Shown one piece after another: positions 17,701-25,872 of a stretch of DNA of 64,000 nucleotides. The DNA lies in NCBI GenBank assembly GCA_035547915.1, contig DASZTS010000095.1:124001-188000 (forward strand), given 5' to 3'. Origin of the DNA: DASSFG01 sp035547915. GTDB taxonomy: Bacteria; Planctomycetota; Planctomycetia; Pirellulales; JAICIG01. The notes beneath the pieces were generated by a model. That model was not told the DNA's origin, did no database searches, and worked only from the letters and a program-made list of their open reading frames with translations. A program made the position numbers and the translations under genes. Every line of letters begins with the position of its first letter. Within the stretch, counting starts at the first letter, position 1.

Positions 17701-18615
17701 ATGTCACTGTGGCTGATCTATTGCCCGCTCATCGTATTGTCGTCGCTCGCAGGCGGCTTCGCTCCGCATCTGGTAAAGCTGACGCACGTCCGGATGCAAC
17801 TGGCGATCAGCTTTATCGGCGGCGCCATGTTGGGCGTGGGCCTCCTCAATTTGCTCCCGCATGCCCTCTACGCGTGGAAACCCAATGTCAACGCGCCGGT
17901 CTATTGGTTGCTGGCGGGGTTCCTCGCGATGTTCTTCGTCGAGCGGGTTTTTCATTTCCATCATCACGATGCGCCGGGCGAGACCGAGCACGCATGCGGC
18001 CACGAACACCACGAAGGACACGTCCACGAAGAATCCCACCACCATGGGCACGAACATCAGTCGCGGCGGCTAACCTGGCCGGCAGCGTTTGTCGGGTTGG
18101 CTTTGCACAGTGCGCTGGATGGTCTGGCGCTGGCCGCCAGCGTGCGGGCCGAATCGCAGGCGAACTGGGCCGGCGCAGTGGTGTTTTTCGTCATTTTTCT
18201 GCACAAACCGTTCGATTCGCTGACGCTGGGAACGCTCATGGCGGTGGCCGACCGTCCCACCGGTCAACGTCACCGGGTGAATGTGCTATATGCCCTGGCC
18301 GTGCCGCTGGGCGCGGCGCTCTACAACCTGGTGGCCGATCGAATGGGAGCCGACGGGGCGCATCTCACGGGCGCTGCCTTGGCCTTCTCTGCCGGCACGT
18401 TCCTGTGCATCGCCACCAGCGATCTGCTGCCGGAGTTGCAGTTTCATTCGCACGACCGTGGCAAGCTCTCGCTCGCGCTGCTGGCGGGCGTTCTGTTGGC
18501 CGCCCTGCTCGCCTACTTCGAAGAAGGGAGCCACAGCCACGAGCATGATCACGCGCCTGCGGTGCACGGCGAGCATACATCGCACTCCGACCACGATCAT
18601 GCCGACTCCGAATAG
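17701..18615 (+). CDS. ZIP-family divalent metal transporter
   Basis: A 304-residue membrane protein starting at the ATG at 17701 (the longer frame from 17614 is not supported). It has about eight hydrophobic helices and a very His-rich cytoplasmic loop between helices 3 and 4 (about residues 83-120, many HH and HxH pairs), the usual metal-sensing loop of ZIP proteins. The helix 4 metal site is seen as ALHSALDGLAL and the helix 5 site as FLHKPFDSLTLG. The C-terminus has another His/Asp-rich tail. It is expected to import zinc or a similar ion across the inner membrane. Regulation cannot be read from the sequence. Confidence 0.88.
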   Translation: MSLWLIYCPLIVLSSLAGGFAPHLVKLTHVRMQLAISFIGGAMLGVGLLNLLPHALYAWKPNVNAPVYWLLAGFLAMFFVERVFHFHHHDAPGETEHACGHEHHEGHVHEESHHHGHEHQSRRLTWPAAFVGLALHSALDGLALAASVRAESQANWAGAVVFFVIFLHKPFDSLTLGTLMAVADRPTGQRHRVNVLYALAVPLGAALYNLVADRMGADGAHLTGAALAFSAGTFLCIATSDLLPELQFHSHDRGKLSLALLAGVLLAALLAYFEEGSHSHEHDHAPAVHGEHTSHSDHDHADSE

Positions 18616-18641
18616 AGGCCGCATCAGGTGATGCCCGCCTC
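18615..18641. terminator. bidirectional hairpin between convergent genes
   Basis: Nested stem GAGGC-c-GCATC closing a 4-base loop with GATGC-cc-GCCTC, lying exactly between and touching the stop codons of the ZIP gene and the convergent membrane-protein gene. No T-run, so termination strength is uncertain. Confidence 0.45.
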
Positions 18642-19203
18642 AGGCTGGCAAGCCGCGCTCGCGGCGGATCCGGGCAACCTCGCCCACGACTTCTTGAATG
18701 ATCTGTTGGTTTTCGCGAATGGCCCGCCATTCGGCGACCGATCCGGCAAACACGACAGCCAACGCCGTGACGGCGCCCACCAGGTGCCATTGGGCCCAGG
18801 AGAGTCCTCCGGGCGGAGCAACTTGCAGGTTCCCGCTCGGGTCGGCCGCTCCCCCCAACGCCAAGGCACCGACGATGATCAGCATATTCGCCAGTGCGAA
18901 AGGAAACGCGCCGCGTTTGATGCGGTTGCTGCGATCGATCAGGTTACGATCGAGCGAATAGGTGTCGGCGACCTCCTTGCACCAGCGGCTGGTGCCGATG
19001 AACCAGGTCATCACGAGGCTGTTGACGAGCACGACGGCCAGTCCCACGGCAACACCGACCATGAAGTGCGTGCGGTACCACCCCGTGGCGGATTCGCTGG
19101 CGACATCGCGCGGGTTGGCCGCGTGCAGGGCCAGGCCCAGCCCGAGCGCGATCAGCATCAACAGGATCGTTACCGAAGCCAGCGACGTGAAAATGCGGTC
19201 CAT
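18640..19203 (-). CDS. hypothetical membrane protein, three transmembrane segments
   Basis: A 187-residue protein with three hydrophobic helices: residues 7-28 (LASVTILLMLIALGLGLALHA), about 47-70 (FMVGVAVGLAVVLVNSLVMTWFIG) and about 100-118; a weaker segment lies at about 138-155. The soluble segment between helices 2 and 3 has SRWCKEVADTYSLD. The C-terminus is a charged helix (QQIIQEVVGEVARIRRERG). I recognise no named family, although planctomycete genomes commonly encode similar proteins. It is convergent with the ZIP gene and divergent from pdxA. Confidence 0.75.
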   Translation of the reverse strand: MDRIFTSLASVTILLMLIALGLGLALHAANPRDVASESATGWYRTHFMVGVAVGLAVVLVNSLVMTWFIGTSRWCKEVADTYSLDRNLIDRSNRIKRGAFPFALANMLIIVGALALGGAADPSGNLQVAPPGGLSWAQWHLVGAVTALAVVFAGSVAEWRAIRENQQIIQEVVGEVARIRRERGLPA

Positions 19204-19268
19204 CCAGGGATACTACGACGATTGACTGCGGAATACAATCGACAGGAAGATCGTCGTATCGGCCATCC

Positions 19269-20375
19269 ATGACGTTGCGCACCCCGGCGAAAGAATTGAG
19301 TCCACCTGTTCCGTCCGAGAACGACCCCCGCCCGCTGTTGGCCGTCACGATGGGCGATCCGGCCGGTGTGGGGCCGGAGGTGATCGTCCGCGCGTGGTCC
19401 GACCCGCGCGTGCACGGCTGGTGTCGCCCGCTGGCGATCGGTCATCCGCGGATCTTTGAGCGTGCGGTCGACCTGATCGGCCTGCCGATGGACGTACAGG
19501 AGATCGCCGCTCCCGAAGAGGCCGTACCGTCGCCGACCGCGATACCGTGCCTGAAGGCCGTGGATGACGCGGCGCTCGGTCTGCCGGCCTGCCAGGCCGA
19601 CGCCCGCGGCGGGCAGGCGGCCTACGACGCGTTGGTGGCAGCGGCCCGTTTCGCTCTCGCGGGACGTGTGGCGGCCATCACCACGGCACCGTTGAACAAG
19701 GCCGCGTTATGGAAGGCCGGCCACGAGTATCCAGGGCATACCGAGTTGCTGGCCGAGCTTTGCGGCGTGGGCGACTTCGCCATGATGCTCTACCTGGCGC
19801 CGGACGAGCAGATCCTCTCGCCGGCCGGTCTGGGCGTGGTCCACGTCACGTTGCACACGGCCCTGCGGCGCGTGTTCGAACAACTCTCCGGCGACGCCAT
19901 TCTGTCGAAAATCCGTCTGGCCGACGGGGTCATGCGCGGCCTGAGGCGCTCCGCACCGCGGATCGGTGTATGTGCCCTCAACCCTCACGCCGGCGAGGAG
20001 GGGTTGTTCGGCGACGAGGAGCAGACGCTGATCGCTCCCGCCGTCGAGCAGGCACGGCGAGAAGGGATCGATGCCCATGGTCCGTACCCCACCGATACTC
20101 TCATGGTTCGCGCACGGGCCGGCGAGTTCGACGGCGTGGTGGCGATGTACCACGACCAGGGGCACATCGCCCTGAAACTGCTCGGATTCCATCGTGCGGT
20201 CAACGTCACGCTCGGGCTGCCGATCATCCGTACGAGCGTGGCCCACGGAACGGCCTTCGATCGTGCTTGGCAGGGAGTGGCCGAGGCGGGGAGCATGGTC
20301 GAGGCCATGCGGGTGGCCAGTTCGTTGGCCGGCGGTGTCATCAGTCCCGCTTGTACCAGCCGAAGGCGATCCTGA
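19269..20375 (+). CDS. pdxA: 4-hydroxythreonine-4-phosphate dehydrogenase
   Basis: NAD-dependent oxidation of 4-phosphohydroxy-L-threonine in the deoxyxylulose-phosphate-dependent pyridoxal phosphate pathway. The 368-residue protein has the family start VTMGDPAGVGPEV, the metal-binding histidines in YPGHTELLAEL, VHVTLHTALRRVFE and YHDQGHIALK, and conserved NPHAGEEGLFG and GLPIIRTSVAHGTAFD segments. It carries about 20 extra N-terminal residues relative to the E. coli protein, so a later start is possible. Its last 35 bases overlap the end of the convergent zinc-ribbon gene. No pdxJ is in the window. Confidence 0.95.
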   Translation: MTLRTPAKELSPPVPSENDPRPLLAVTMGDPAGVGPEVIVRAWSDPRVHGWCRPLAIGHPRIFERAVDLIGLPMDVQEIAAPEEAVPSPTAIPCLKAVDDAALGLPACQADARGGQAAYDALVAAARFALAGRVAAITTAPLNKAALWKAGHEYPGHTELLAELCGVGDFAMMLYLAPDEQILSPAGLGVVHVTLHTALRRVFEQLSGDAILSKIRLADGVMRGLRRSAPRIGVCALNPHAGEEGLFGDEEQTLIAPAVEQARREGIDAHGPYPTDTLMVRARAGEFDGVVAMYHDQGHIALKLLGFHRAVNVTLGLPIIRTSVAHGTAFDRAWQGVAEAGSMVEAMRVASSLAGGVISPACTSRRRS

Positions 20376-21099
20376 ACCCGAGAACGACGGTGCAGACTCC
20401 TGCCCAGCCGATCCTCCCCACCCAGCGGGTCGGACGCTCCATGTTCTGCGCCGTGTAGAAGGCAAACGCGGCGATGCCTATCCCGATCGCGACGCAGATC
20501 AGTCCCCCGAACAGGCGCGACATACTGTCGTCGTCGTCCGCCCTAGCTTTCCGCTTCTTCCGTCGCGGCGGCGCCGGCCTCGTCGGTTTCGGCGTGACGA
20601 CAGGCGCCGAACTCAAGGTGTAACTCGAGGTGGGAGGCAGGGACTCTGCGAACAGGCTATCGCCGAACGGCGCATGGTCCGCGGCCGCGGATGGCGACGG
20701 GGGGGCGGCCGGCGGTGCGGCACCACGTCCCGCCGGCGGCGCGGACACGCTCGCACGTCGGCCAGTTGGCGGAGAGCCAGCGATGGTCGAAGCACCGCAG
20801 CGGCGGCATTTGAACTGTTTGCCCGCGGCGCTGCTGCGCAAGCGATAGGGTTCTCCACAGGCACCACAAGCGACGGCCATCAGCTCATCGGAACTCTCTC
20901 GGTCGCCCGACCGAGGAGTGGGCGCTTGTGCGGTCTTGGGCGCTACTCGCGCGCGGACGCCGTCGGCGGCGGCGTCGGCCGGTGGCGCGACCGGCGACAG
21001 CTTTTGACAGTTTCGGCAACGGAAATAAGAGCCCGCGTTCGCGTTGCTGAGCGAGAAGCCTTTGCCGCAATGTACGCAGGCGACCTGCATTCTGCCCAT
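20341..21099 (-). CDS. double zinc-ribbon protein with C-terminal transmembrane pair
   Basis: A 252-residue protein with two short zinc ribbons, CVHCGKGF...FRCRNC (about residues 8-33) and CGACGEPY...FKCRRC (about 75-98), of the MJ0042/FmdB-like type. A Pro/Ala-rich linker follows, then a basic stretch (PRRKKRKAR) and two hydrophobic segments near the C-terminus (LFGGLICVAIGIGIAAFAFY and WAGVCTVVLGFRIAFGW). This plan is common in planctomycetes with unknown function. ATGs at 21099 and 21090 are both possible starts. The 3' end overlaps the convergent pdxA by 35 bases. Confidence 0.78.
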   Translation of the reverse strand: MGRMQVACVHCGKGFSLSNANAGSYFRCRNCQKLSPVAPPADAAADGVRARVAPKTAQAPTPRSGDRESSDELMAVACGACGEPYRLRSSAAGKQFKCRRCGASTIAGSPPTGRRASVSAPPAGRGAAPPAAPPSPSAAADHAPFGDSLFAESLPPTSSYTLSSAPVVTPKPTRPAPPRRKKRKARADDDDSMSRLFGGLICVAIGIGIAAFAFYTAQNMERPTRWVGRIGWAGVCTVVLGFRIAFGWYKRD

Positions 21100-21193
21100 C
21101 CCGGTGTAGCTGGGAAGCGATCGATCGCAAGGCCCAATTCTGGCTTGCCAGCGAGGCGCCGGTCAAGCATCGACCGAGAAATAGGCGGCCGTG

Positions 21194-21296
21194 AGAGCGG
21201 CTGACAAAATCTAATTGCTGGAGCGCCGCGAGTGAAAAATCGGCCGTGAGAAGCCGATTTTTGTGGAGCTCGATCCGGTTTTGTCGGTTGCTCTAA
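21194..21296 (-). repeat. 105-bp foldback element, copy A
   Basis: Member of a dispersed quasi-palindromic family. The right-type end (AGAGCGGCTGACAAAA) lies at 21194 and the left-type end (TTAGAGCAACCGACAAAACC, reverse complement) ends at 21296. The central stem AAAAATCGGC/GCCGATTTTT is perfect (10 bp), but the loop differs from the other copies. It is inverted relative to copy B 177 bases away. Confidence 0.85.
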
Positions 21297-21305
21297 AAAA
21301 TAAAC

Positions 21306-21330
21306 GAGGCCATCACTAGTAGATGGCCTC
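21306..21330. repeat. perfect 9-bp inverted repeat (hairpin)
   Basis: GAGGCCATC and GATGGCCTC separated by seven bases, ten bases beyond copy A. It may be a remnant of another element or a small terminator without T-run. Confidence 0.6.
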
Positions 21331-21331
21331 G

Positions 21332-21426
21332 GGCATCGGCCGCCAGCGGGTTGCGGAGCCGGCACATCGGCCTTGTGAGCAGGGTTGTGCCGTAGGCATC
21401 GGCCACCGCGGGTTGCGAGCGCGATA
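21332..21426. repeat. imperfect 28-bp direct repeat pair
   Basis: GGCATCGGCC followed by a CGGGTTGCG-AGC block occurs at about 21332-21361 and again at about 21398-21424, differing by a few bases and indels. Only two units are present and there is no spacer regularity. Confidence 0.6.
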
Positions 21427-21473
21427 TATTGCAGAAACCGAAAAATGCGGCAAGATCAATTTCTCTAAAACCT

Positions 21474-21577
21474 TTAGAGCAACCGACAAAACCGGATCGA
21501 GCTTCACAAAATCGGCGTTTCACGGCCGATTTTTCGCCCACGGCGCTCCGGTTTCCCGGTTCTGTCAGCCGCTCTTA
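21474..21577 (+). repeat. 105-bp foldback element, copy B (joined to element 2)
   Basis: Starts TTAGAGCAACCGACAAAACC and ends GTCAGCCGCTCTTA. The central stem AAAATCGGC/GCCGATTTT closes a GTTTCACG loop. Its final TTA is shared with the first bases of the adjoining 72-bp element. Confidence 0.88.
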
Positions 21578-21647
21578 GAGCCGATCCGAAAACCTGCTGG
21601 CGAGTCGAATCGTTCCTGTCGCAACATCGGTTCTCGGACAGGCTCTT
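21575..21647 (+). repeat. 72-bp foldback element 2, first copy
   Basis: Terminal inverted repeat TTAGAGCCgaTCCGAaAACC at the left pairs with GGTTcTCGGAcaGGCTCTT at the right around a 30-base centre. The sequence is identical to the copy at 38993-39066 up to the last base, where this copy reads GGCTCTTGG rather than GGCTCTTA. Confidence 0.85.
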
Positions 21648-21661
21648 GGTTACTTGGTAAG

Positions 21662-21769
21662 TAGTGCTTTGTCACAGCTAAAAAGTCGGGTTGGTGGCTT
21701 CGAGCATTTAGGCGATCCTGCGTGGCACAAGGAGTGTCTGCCCGACAATGAAGCTGTGACAAAGCACTA
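21662..21769. mobile_element. MITE-like element with perfect 18-bp terminal inverted repeats
   Basis: TAGTGCTTTGTCACAGCT at 21662-21679 is repeated as its exact reverse complement at 21752-21769, giving a 108-bp element with no coding capacity. Both ends carry TA, so it could be a 104-bp element with 16-bp repeats flanked by a TA target duplication, as made by IS630/Tc1-type transposases (inference). It starts 14 bases after element 2, and its right end supplies the TAG stop codon of the gene at 21767-22051. Confidence 0.8.
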
Positions 21770-22051
21770 GGCTGCTATGTCGGAGTCGCCGGGGCGCGTC
21801 ACGCGTAGTAGTTCGTGGTGTCGGCGGTAATGATGGAAGGCCAATCCCAGGAAGGCCACGCCCAGCCCGATCACCACCGAGATCAACAGCGTGACTTCGA
21901 TGATGGCGAGCGACGGTGCCGCATAGAGCTGGTGTGTGTCAGCATTCGGTGTCGAATCGAAGTTTTGATACCGCAGGCCATAGCCGACCGCCGTCAATCC
22001 CAGCCCGATGAGCGCGCCGGCCGTGATTATCGCTCCACAGAGGGCTCTCAT
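21767..22051 (-). CDS. small two-helix membrane protein, stop codon inside a MITE-like repeat
   Basis: A 94-residue protein behind a GGGAGGCG ribosome binding site. Two hydrophobic helices lie at about residues 4-26 (LCGAIITAGALIGLGLTAVGY) and 48-72 (LAIIEVTLLISVVIGLGVAFL), with a short Asp/Thr/His linker. A basic tail (HHYRRHHELLRVTRPGDSD) follows. I recognise no family. The TAG stop is the last three bases of the repeat, so the original C-terminus may have been longer or replaced by the insertion. The next gene upstream on the same strand is a Gly-rich membrane miniprotein. Confidence 0.7.
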   Translation of the reverse strand: MRALCGAIITAGALIGLGLTAVGYGLRYQNFDSTPNADTHQLYAAPSLAIIEVTLLISVVIGLGVAFLGLAFHHYRRHHELLRVTRPGDSDIAA

Positions 22052-22167
22052 GGCTTTACGCCTCCCTTGTTCCTCTTGATTGAAAGCTTCATAAAACGCG
22101 TTGGCCCACTTCCCTTTTTTTCCCGATTGCCGCGACCGTTTCCGGTCGGCTTCTTCGGCGCTAGCGT

Positions 22168-22326
22168 CTAGTGCCCGAACATCCGCAAGCAGCCGCCCAT
22201 GACTAACAGAATGCCTGCCAGGATCATAAACACACTGCTACAGCCACAACCGCCCCACGGGCCGTAGGGTCCGCTGGGTTGATACCAGCCGCCTCCGCCG
22301 CCCCACATCGGTCCGCCGATACTCAT
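22168..22326 (-). CDS. Gly/Trp-rich single-helix miniprotein
   Basis: A 52-residue product from an ATG at 22326 preceded by GAGGAGACGGG. The N-terminal half is rich in Gly, Trp and Pro (WGGGGGWYQPSGPYGPWGG); the second half is one transmembrane helix (VFMILAGILLVMGGCL). The good ribosome binding site and coherent layout support a real gene despite its size. No function can be assigned. It sits 116 bases upstream of the small membrane protein gene on the same strand. Confidence 0.6.
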   Translation of the reverse strand: MSIGGPMWGGGGGWYQPSGPYGPWGGCGCSSVFMILAGILLVMGGCLRMFGH

Positions 22327-22566
22327 GATTCCCGTCTCCTCGCTGTGGCAGCCGCTTGCTTCATCGGACTGCCGGCTTGTAAATAGGACTGCGCGAACCA
22401 CGAAAGTCGCGGACGCGAATTGCCCAGCGCGGCCCCAAGCCGCTCACCTTTAGTCCGAGATTGCTCGTCGCCGACACGCAGATAACGCGATCGCTAGCCG
22501 AACGCAAATTAAGTGCCGTCGCGATCGGGGCCACCATAATCTCGCAGCCTGATTCATGTGGGACCA

Positions 22567-23865
22567 ATGACAGACGACAAGAGCCGCCGCGACGTAATTG
22601 TCGTCGGTGCGGGGATCGCGGGGCTGGCGGCCGCGCGCGAGCTAACGGCGCGCGGGTTGGACGTCGTCGTGTTGGAGGCCCGCGACCGGATCGGCGGACG
22701 GATCTGGACCGATCGTTCGTTCGGTACGAGCGTCGAACTCGGCGCGGCGTCGATCGAGGTCGCTCAAAAGAATCCGCTCGCTCGCCTGGCCCTTGATTGG
22801 CAGGTGGTTGCGAAACCGATCGACTACGACTCGCTCGCGGTCTACGACGCCGAAGACGGCCTTGTTGAGCCAGAGGAGGTGGAGACGGCTGCCGACCGCC
22901 TGGAACGGCTCGTTACCAAGGCGTGGCGGAAGGCCCGCCGCTCGCCCGACGAATATGTCGATCGGAGCGTCGGCGACGCGCTGACGGGGCATTCGTTTCC
23001 GGCCTCGCTCGCCACGCGTCGAGGGCGGTTGGAACGATGGGCGATAGCGGTGCAGACTTGTGAATACGGAGGAGAACTGAGCGACTTGTCTCTCGCCGGC
23101 TTCGACGACGGCTTTGTCGACGATTGGGACGACCTGCTCGTCGTCGGTGGCTTCGACCGCATCGTGGCCCGACTGGCTGAGGGACTCGACGTGCGATTGC
23201 AACAGCCGGTGACGAGGATTGAAACTGCCGATCATGGCGTGCGCGTGGTCGTGGCCGGCGGCGACGTGTGGGCCGATCGGGTCCTTGTCACTCTTCCGCT
23301 CGGGGTGCTGAAGTCGGGAGCGGTCGAGTTCAGTCCACCGCTGCCGGCAGAAAAACGAGCGGCCCTCGGCCGTCTGGCGATGGGGCACGTCGAGAAGGTG
23401 GCCCTGCGATTCGCGGAACGCTTCTGGCCCGACGATGTCGACTTCTTGGGCTACGCGTCGGAGACACCCGGTGAATACCCGCAGTTCCTGAGCCTCGTTC
23501 CGACGACCGGCCAAGCGATCCTCTTGGCCACGACGGCCGGAGACCATGCCCGCTCGTTACACGCCCTCAGCGACGATCAAGTGTTGACGGACGTTCAGCG
23601 AGCGCTGGACACGATGTTCGGCCAGCGACTGCCCCGGCCGATGGCCGCCAAGGTCACGCGTTGGGGACGCGACCGATTCAGTTGGGGCGCCTATTCTTAC
23701 GTGGCGACCGGCTGCGGCGGTTCAGAACACGACGAACTGGCGCGGCCGGTGGAAGACAGGCTCTTCTTCGCCGGCGAGGCCACCCACCGCGCCTACCCGT
23801 CGACCGCCCACGGAGCGTATCTGTCGGGGCTCCGGGAAGCGGCCCGAATCGCTGACTTGCGCTAG
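22567..23865 (+). CDS. flavin-containing monoamine oxidase family protein
   Basis: FAD-dependent oxidation of an amine, possibly a polyamine; the substrate is not known. The protein has the Rossmann FAD motif VIVVGAGIAGLAAARELTAR and the following GG doublet region (VLEARDRIGGRIWTD), which are diagnostic of the amine oxidase family. The C-terminal FAD site is also present (LFFAGEATHRAYPSTAHGAY). Length about 432 residues is typical. ATG at 22567 was preferred over GTG at 22558. It stands alone between the small membrane genes and nuoH. Confidence 0.9.
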   Translation: MTDDKSRRDVIVVGAGIAGLAAARELTARGLDVVVLEARDRIGGRIWTDRSFGTSVELGAASIEVAQKNPLARLALDWQVVAKPIDYDSLAVYDAEDGLVEPEEVETAADRLERLVTKAWRKARRSPDEYVDRSVGDALTGHSFPASLATRRGRLERWAIAVQTCEYGGELSDLSLAGFDDGFVDDWDDLLVVGGFDRIVARLAEGLDVRLQQPVTRIETADHGVRVVVAGGDVWADRVLVTLPLGVLKSGAVEFSPPLPAEKRAALGRLAMGHVEKVALRFAERFWPDDVDFLGYASETPGEYPQFLSLVPTTGQAILLATTAGDHARSLHALSDDQVLTDVQRALDTMFGQRLPRPMAAKVTRWGRDRFSWGAYSYVATGCGGSEHDELARPVEDRLFFAGEATHRAYPSTAHGAYLSGLREAARIADLR

Positions 23866-23979
23866 GCCGGCGAGGCCCAACGCGCGAAGGCATAAATGTC
23901 GGCGGGGGGCTTCTAATCGACAAGACTTTGTGCCATATTTCACAAACTCATGGGGCGGCGGGTCCGAAGGTAGCAGAAA

Positions 23980-25266
23980 GTGGCCTTATTTCTCGCACAA
24001 TATGTACCTGAATGGCTGGCTTACGTGCTGGCCGCGGTGGTGCATTGCGTGCTGCTAATCAACGTGGTCGCGGTGGGCGCTCTGGTCTTTATCTGGCTGG
24101 AGCGCAAGGTGGCCGGCCGCATTCAAGACCGGCTCGGTCCGACGCGCGTGGGGGGCAAGTTTGGCTGGTTGCAGACGCTCGCCGACGGCCTGAAGCTCAT
24201 CACCAAAGAAGACCTGATGCCCGAAGGGGCCGACGCGATTCTCTTTCGTCTGGCCCCCTACATCAGTTTCTGTGCTTCGTTCTGTGCCTACCTGGCGTTG
24301 CCGTTCAGCGACGGTTGGGTGGCGGTGGAATTGAACGCCGGTGTGTTCTTCATCTTGGCGGTGATGGGCTTGGAGGTCTTCGGCGTCATTCTGGCCGGCT
24401 ACGCTTCCGCTTCGAAGTGGTCGTTGTTCGGCGGTATGCGCGAGGCGGCCCAGGTGGTGAGCTACGAAGTGCCGATGGGCATGTGCGTGGTCGTGCCGGT
24501 GTTGATTGCCGGCACGATGGATCTGGTCAAGATCGGGCGTGTGCAAGAAGGGTTGTTCACGAACTGGCTCATTTTCCACGACCCCTTCACGTTCATAACC
24601 TTCTGGGTTTACTTCACCTGCGCGACGGCCAGCGTCAATCGGGCGCCGTTCGATCTGGCGGAGGCTGAAAGCGAACTGGTGGCCGGTTTTCACACGGAAT
24701 ATTCCGGCCTGCGGTGGAGCTTCTTCTTCATGGCCGAATATGGCTCGATGTTCGCCGTAAGTGGGTTGGCGGCCATCCTTTTCTTCGGCGCCTGGAACGG
24801 CCCGCTGCCGATCAGCGAGTGGCTGGGGCTGGTGCACAAGCATGGGCCGGTCTTCGGCTATTTGGGCAACTTCTTGGGGATGCTCAACTTCATCTTCAAG
24901 TGCGTGGTCGGCGTGACGTTCATGATGTGGGCCCGCTGGACACTGCCCCGCTTGCGTATCGACCAGGTGATGAAGGTCTGTTTGAAATATTGCGTTCCCA
25001 TCGCCGCCGTGATGTTCTTGGGCGCCATCGGGTGGACTTACCGATTTCCCGGCACGCTCGGCCGACCGTATGCCGAGCGGGTTTTGGATAAAAGTGTTCC
25101 CGCTGTTTCTCCGGCGGGCGCTGCGGTGACGGCGAATCGCCGTGGGGGTCGTGAGATTGCCTGGGTCGATCGGACTCCCTCTCGGTCCTCGCCCGGTGGA
25201 GAAGCTCTCCCGGCCGGGCCGGTCCTTCCTGCGGGTACGGCAAGTATGGCGATGGAAAGGAAGTGA
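23980..25266 (+). CDS. nuoH: NADH-quinone oxidoreductase subunit H
   Basis: Complex I membrane subunit contacting the quinone chamber. It starts at GTG 23980 (an in-frame upstream ATG is blocked by a TAG). The conserved segment FIWLERKVAGRIQDRLGPTRVGG is split here as FIWLERKVAGR and QDRLGPTRVGG; an RAPFDLAEAESELVAGFHTEYSG-like block (APFDLAEAESELVAGF, HTEYSG) follows, which carries the quinone-site acidic residues. At 428 residues it is longer than E. coli NuoH (325): the last about 75 residues are a Pro/Gly/Arg-rich extension after the final helix. It is the first gene of a nuoHJKLMN operon. Confidence 0.95.
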   Translation: MALFLAQYVPEWLAYVLAAVVHCVLLINVVAVGALVFIWLERKVAGRIQDRLGPTRVGGKFGWLQTLADGLKLITKEDLMPEGADAILFRLAPYISFCASFCAYLALPFSDGWVAVELNAGVFFILAVMGLEVFGVILAGYASASKWSLFGGMREAAQVVSYEVPMGMCVVVPVLIAGTMDLVKIGRVQEGLFTNWLIFHDPFTFITFWVYFTCATASVNRAPFDLAEAESELVAGFHTEYSGLRWSFFFMAEYGSMFAVSGLAAILFFGAWNGPLPISEWLGLVHKHGPVFGYLGNFLGMLNFIFKCVVGVTFMMWARWTLPRLRIDQVMKVCLKYCVPIAAVMFLGAIGWTYRFPGTLGRPYAERVLDKSVPAVSPAGAAVTANRRGGREIAWVDRTPSRSSPGGEALPAGPVLPAGTASMAMERK

Positions 25267-25272
25267 CCGGGC

Positions 25273-25872
25273 GTGGAATCGATCAACTGGCATTCGTTCT
25301 TCTTCTTTCTGTTCGCCCTCGTCTCGTGCGGCTTCGCCGTCATGGTGGTGTTGTCGAGCAACATCGTGCGGATGGCCTTCTATCTGACGATCTCGCTCGG
25401 TGCGACGGCCGGCCTGTTCTTTCTGGCGGGCGCTGATTTTATCGGCGCGATGCAGTTGATGATCTATGTCGGCGGCACGCTCGTGCTGCTCGTCTTCGGC
25501 GTGATGCTCACCGCGCAGGGCCCGTTTGTTTCGATGAAGACTCGCGGCGGCGATTGGATTCTGGCGGCTGTGCTGTCGGGATCGTTGCTCGCCCTGTTGG
25601 TGCCGGCGGCGTTTACGGTGCGTGAATGGCGCGGGCCCTCACCTGTCGACGCGGTGGCTCGGATGGAGCCGACTTCGACGCCGCTGGGCATGGGTTTGCT
25701 CGGAATACGCGTCGATAAGCTCGAAGACCGTCCGGAGAAGCTGAAAGAAGGGATGTCGAGCTATCTGCTGCCTTTCGAAATCGTGTCGGTGCATCTGCTC
25801 GTGGTTCTGGTCGGCGCGGCCTACCTGGCCCGCACCAAGCGTCGCCGTGATGTGAGGATGGAGTCGCTATGA
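25273..25872 (+). CDS. nuoJ: NADH-quinone oxidoreductase subunit J
   Basis: Membrane subunit of complex I, 199 residues from a GTG seven bases after nuoH. Five hydrophobic helices are seen, including the conserved helix 3 region (FIGAMQLMIYVGGTLVLLVFGVM, shown in part: LMIYVGGTLVLLVFGVM) which carries the pi-bulge tyrosine. The stop overlaps the nuoK start by four bases (ATGA), indicating translational coupling. nuoI, which usually lies between H and J, is absent. Confidence 0.93.
   Translation: MESINWHSFFFFLFALVSCGFAVMVVLSSNIVRMAFYLTISLGATAGLFFLAGADFIGAMQLMIYVGGTLVLLVFGVMLTAQGPFVSMKTRGGDWILAAVLSGSLLALLVPAAFTVREWRGPSPVDAVARMEPTSTPLGMGLLGIRVDKLEDRPEKLKEGMSSYLLPFEIVSVHLLVVLVGAAYLARTKRRRDVRMESL

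Larger units (their letters stand above)
21100..21766. other. repeat-rich intergenic region, no gene
   Basis: About 670 bases with no supportable gene. It is packed with repeats described separately: two 105-bp foldback elements in opposite orientation, a 72-bp foldback element, a short perfect hairpin, a 28-bp imperfect direct repeat and a MITE-like element. It looks like an insertion hot spot. Confidence 0.85.

Noticed and set aside
21332..21426. Possible CRISPR-like repeat pair
   Set aside because: Only two imperfect units, no regular spacers and no cas genes.
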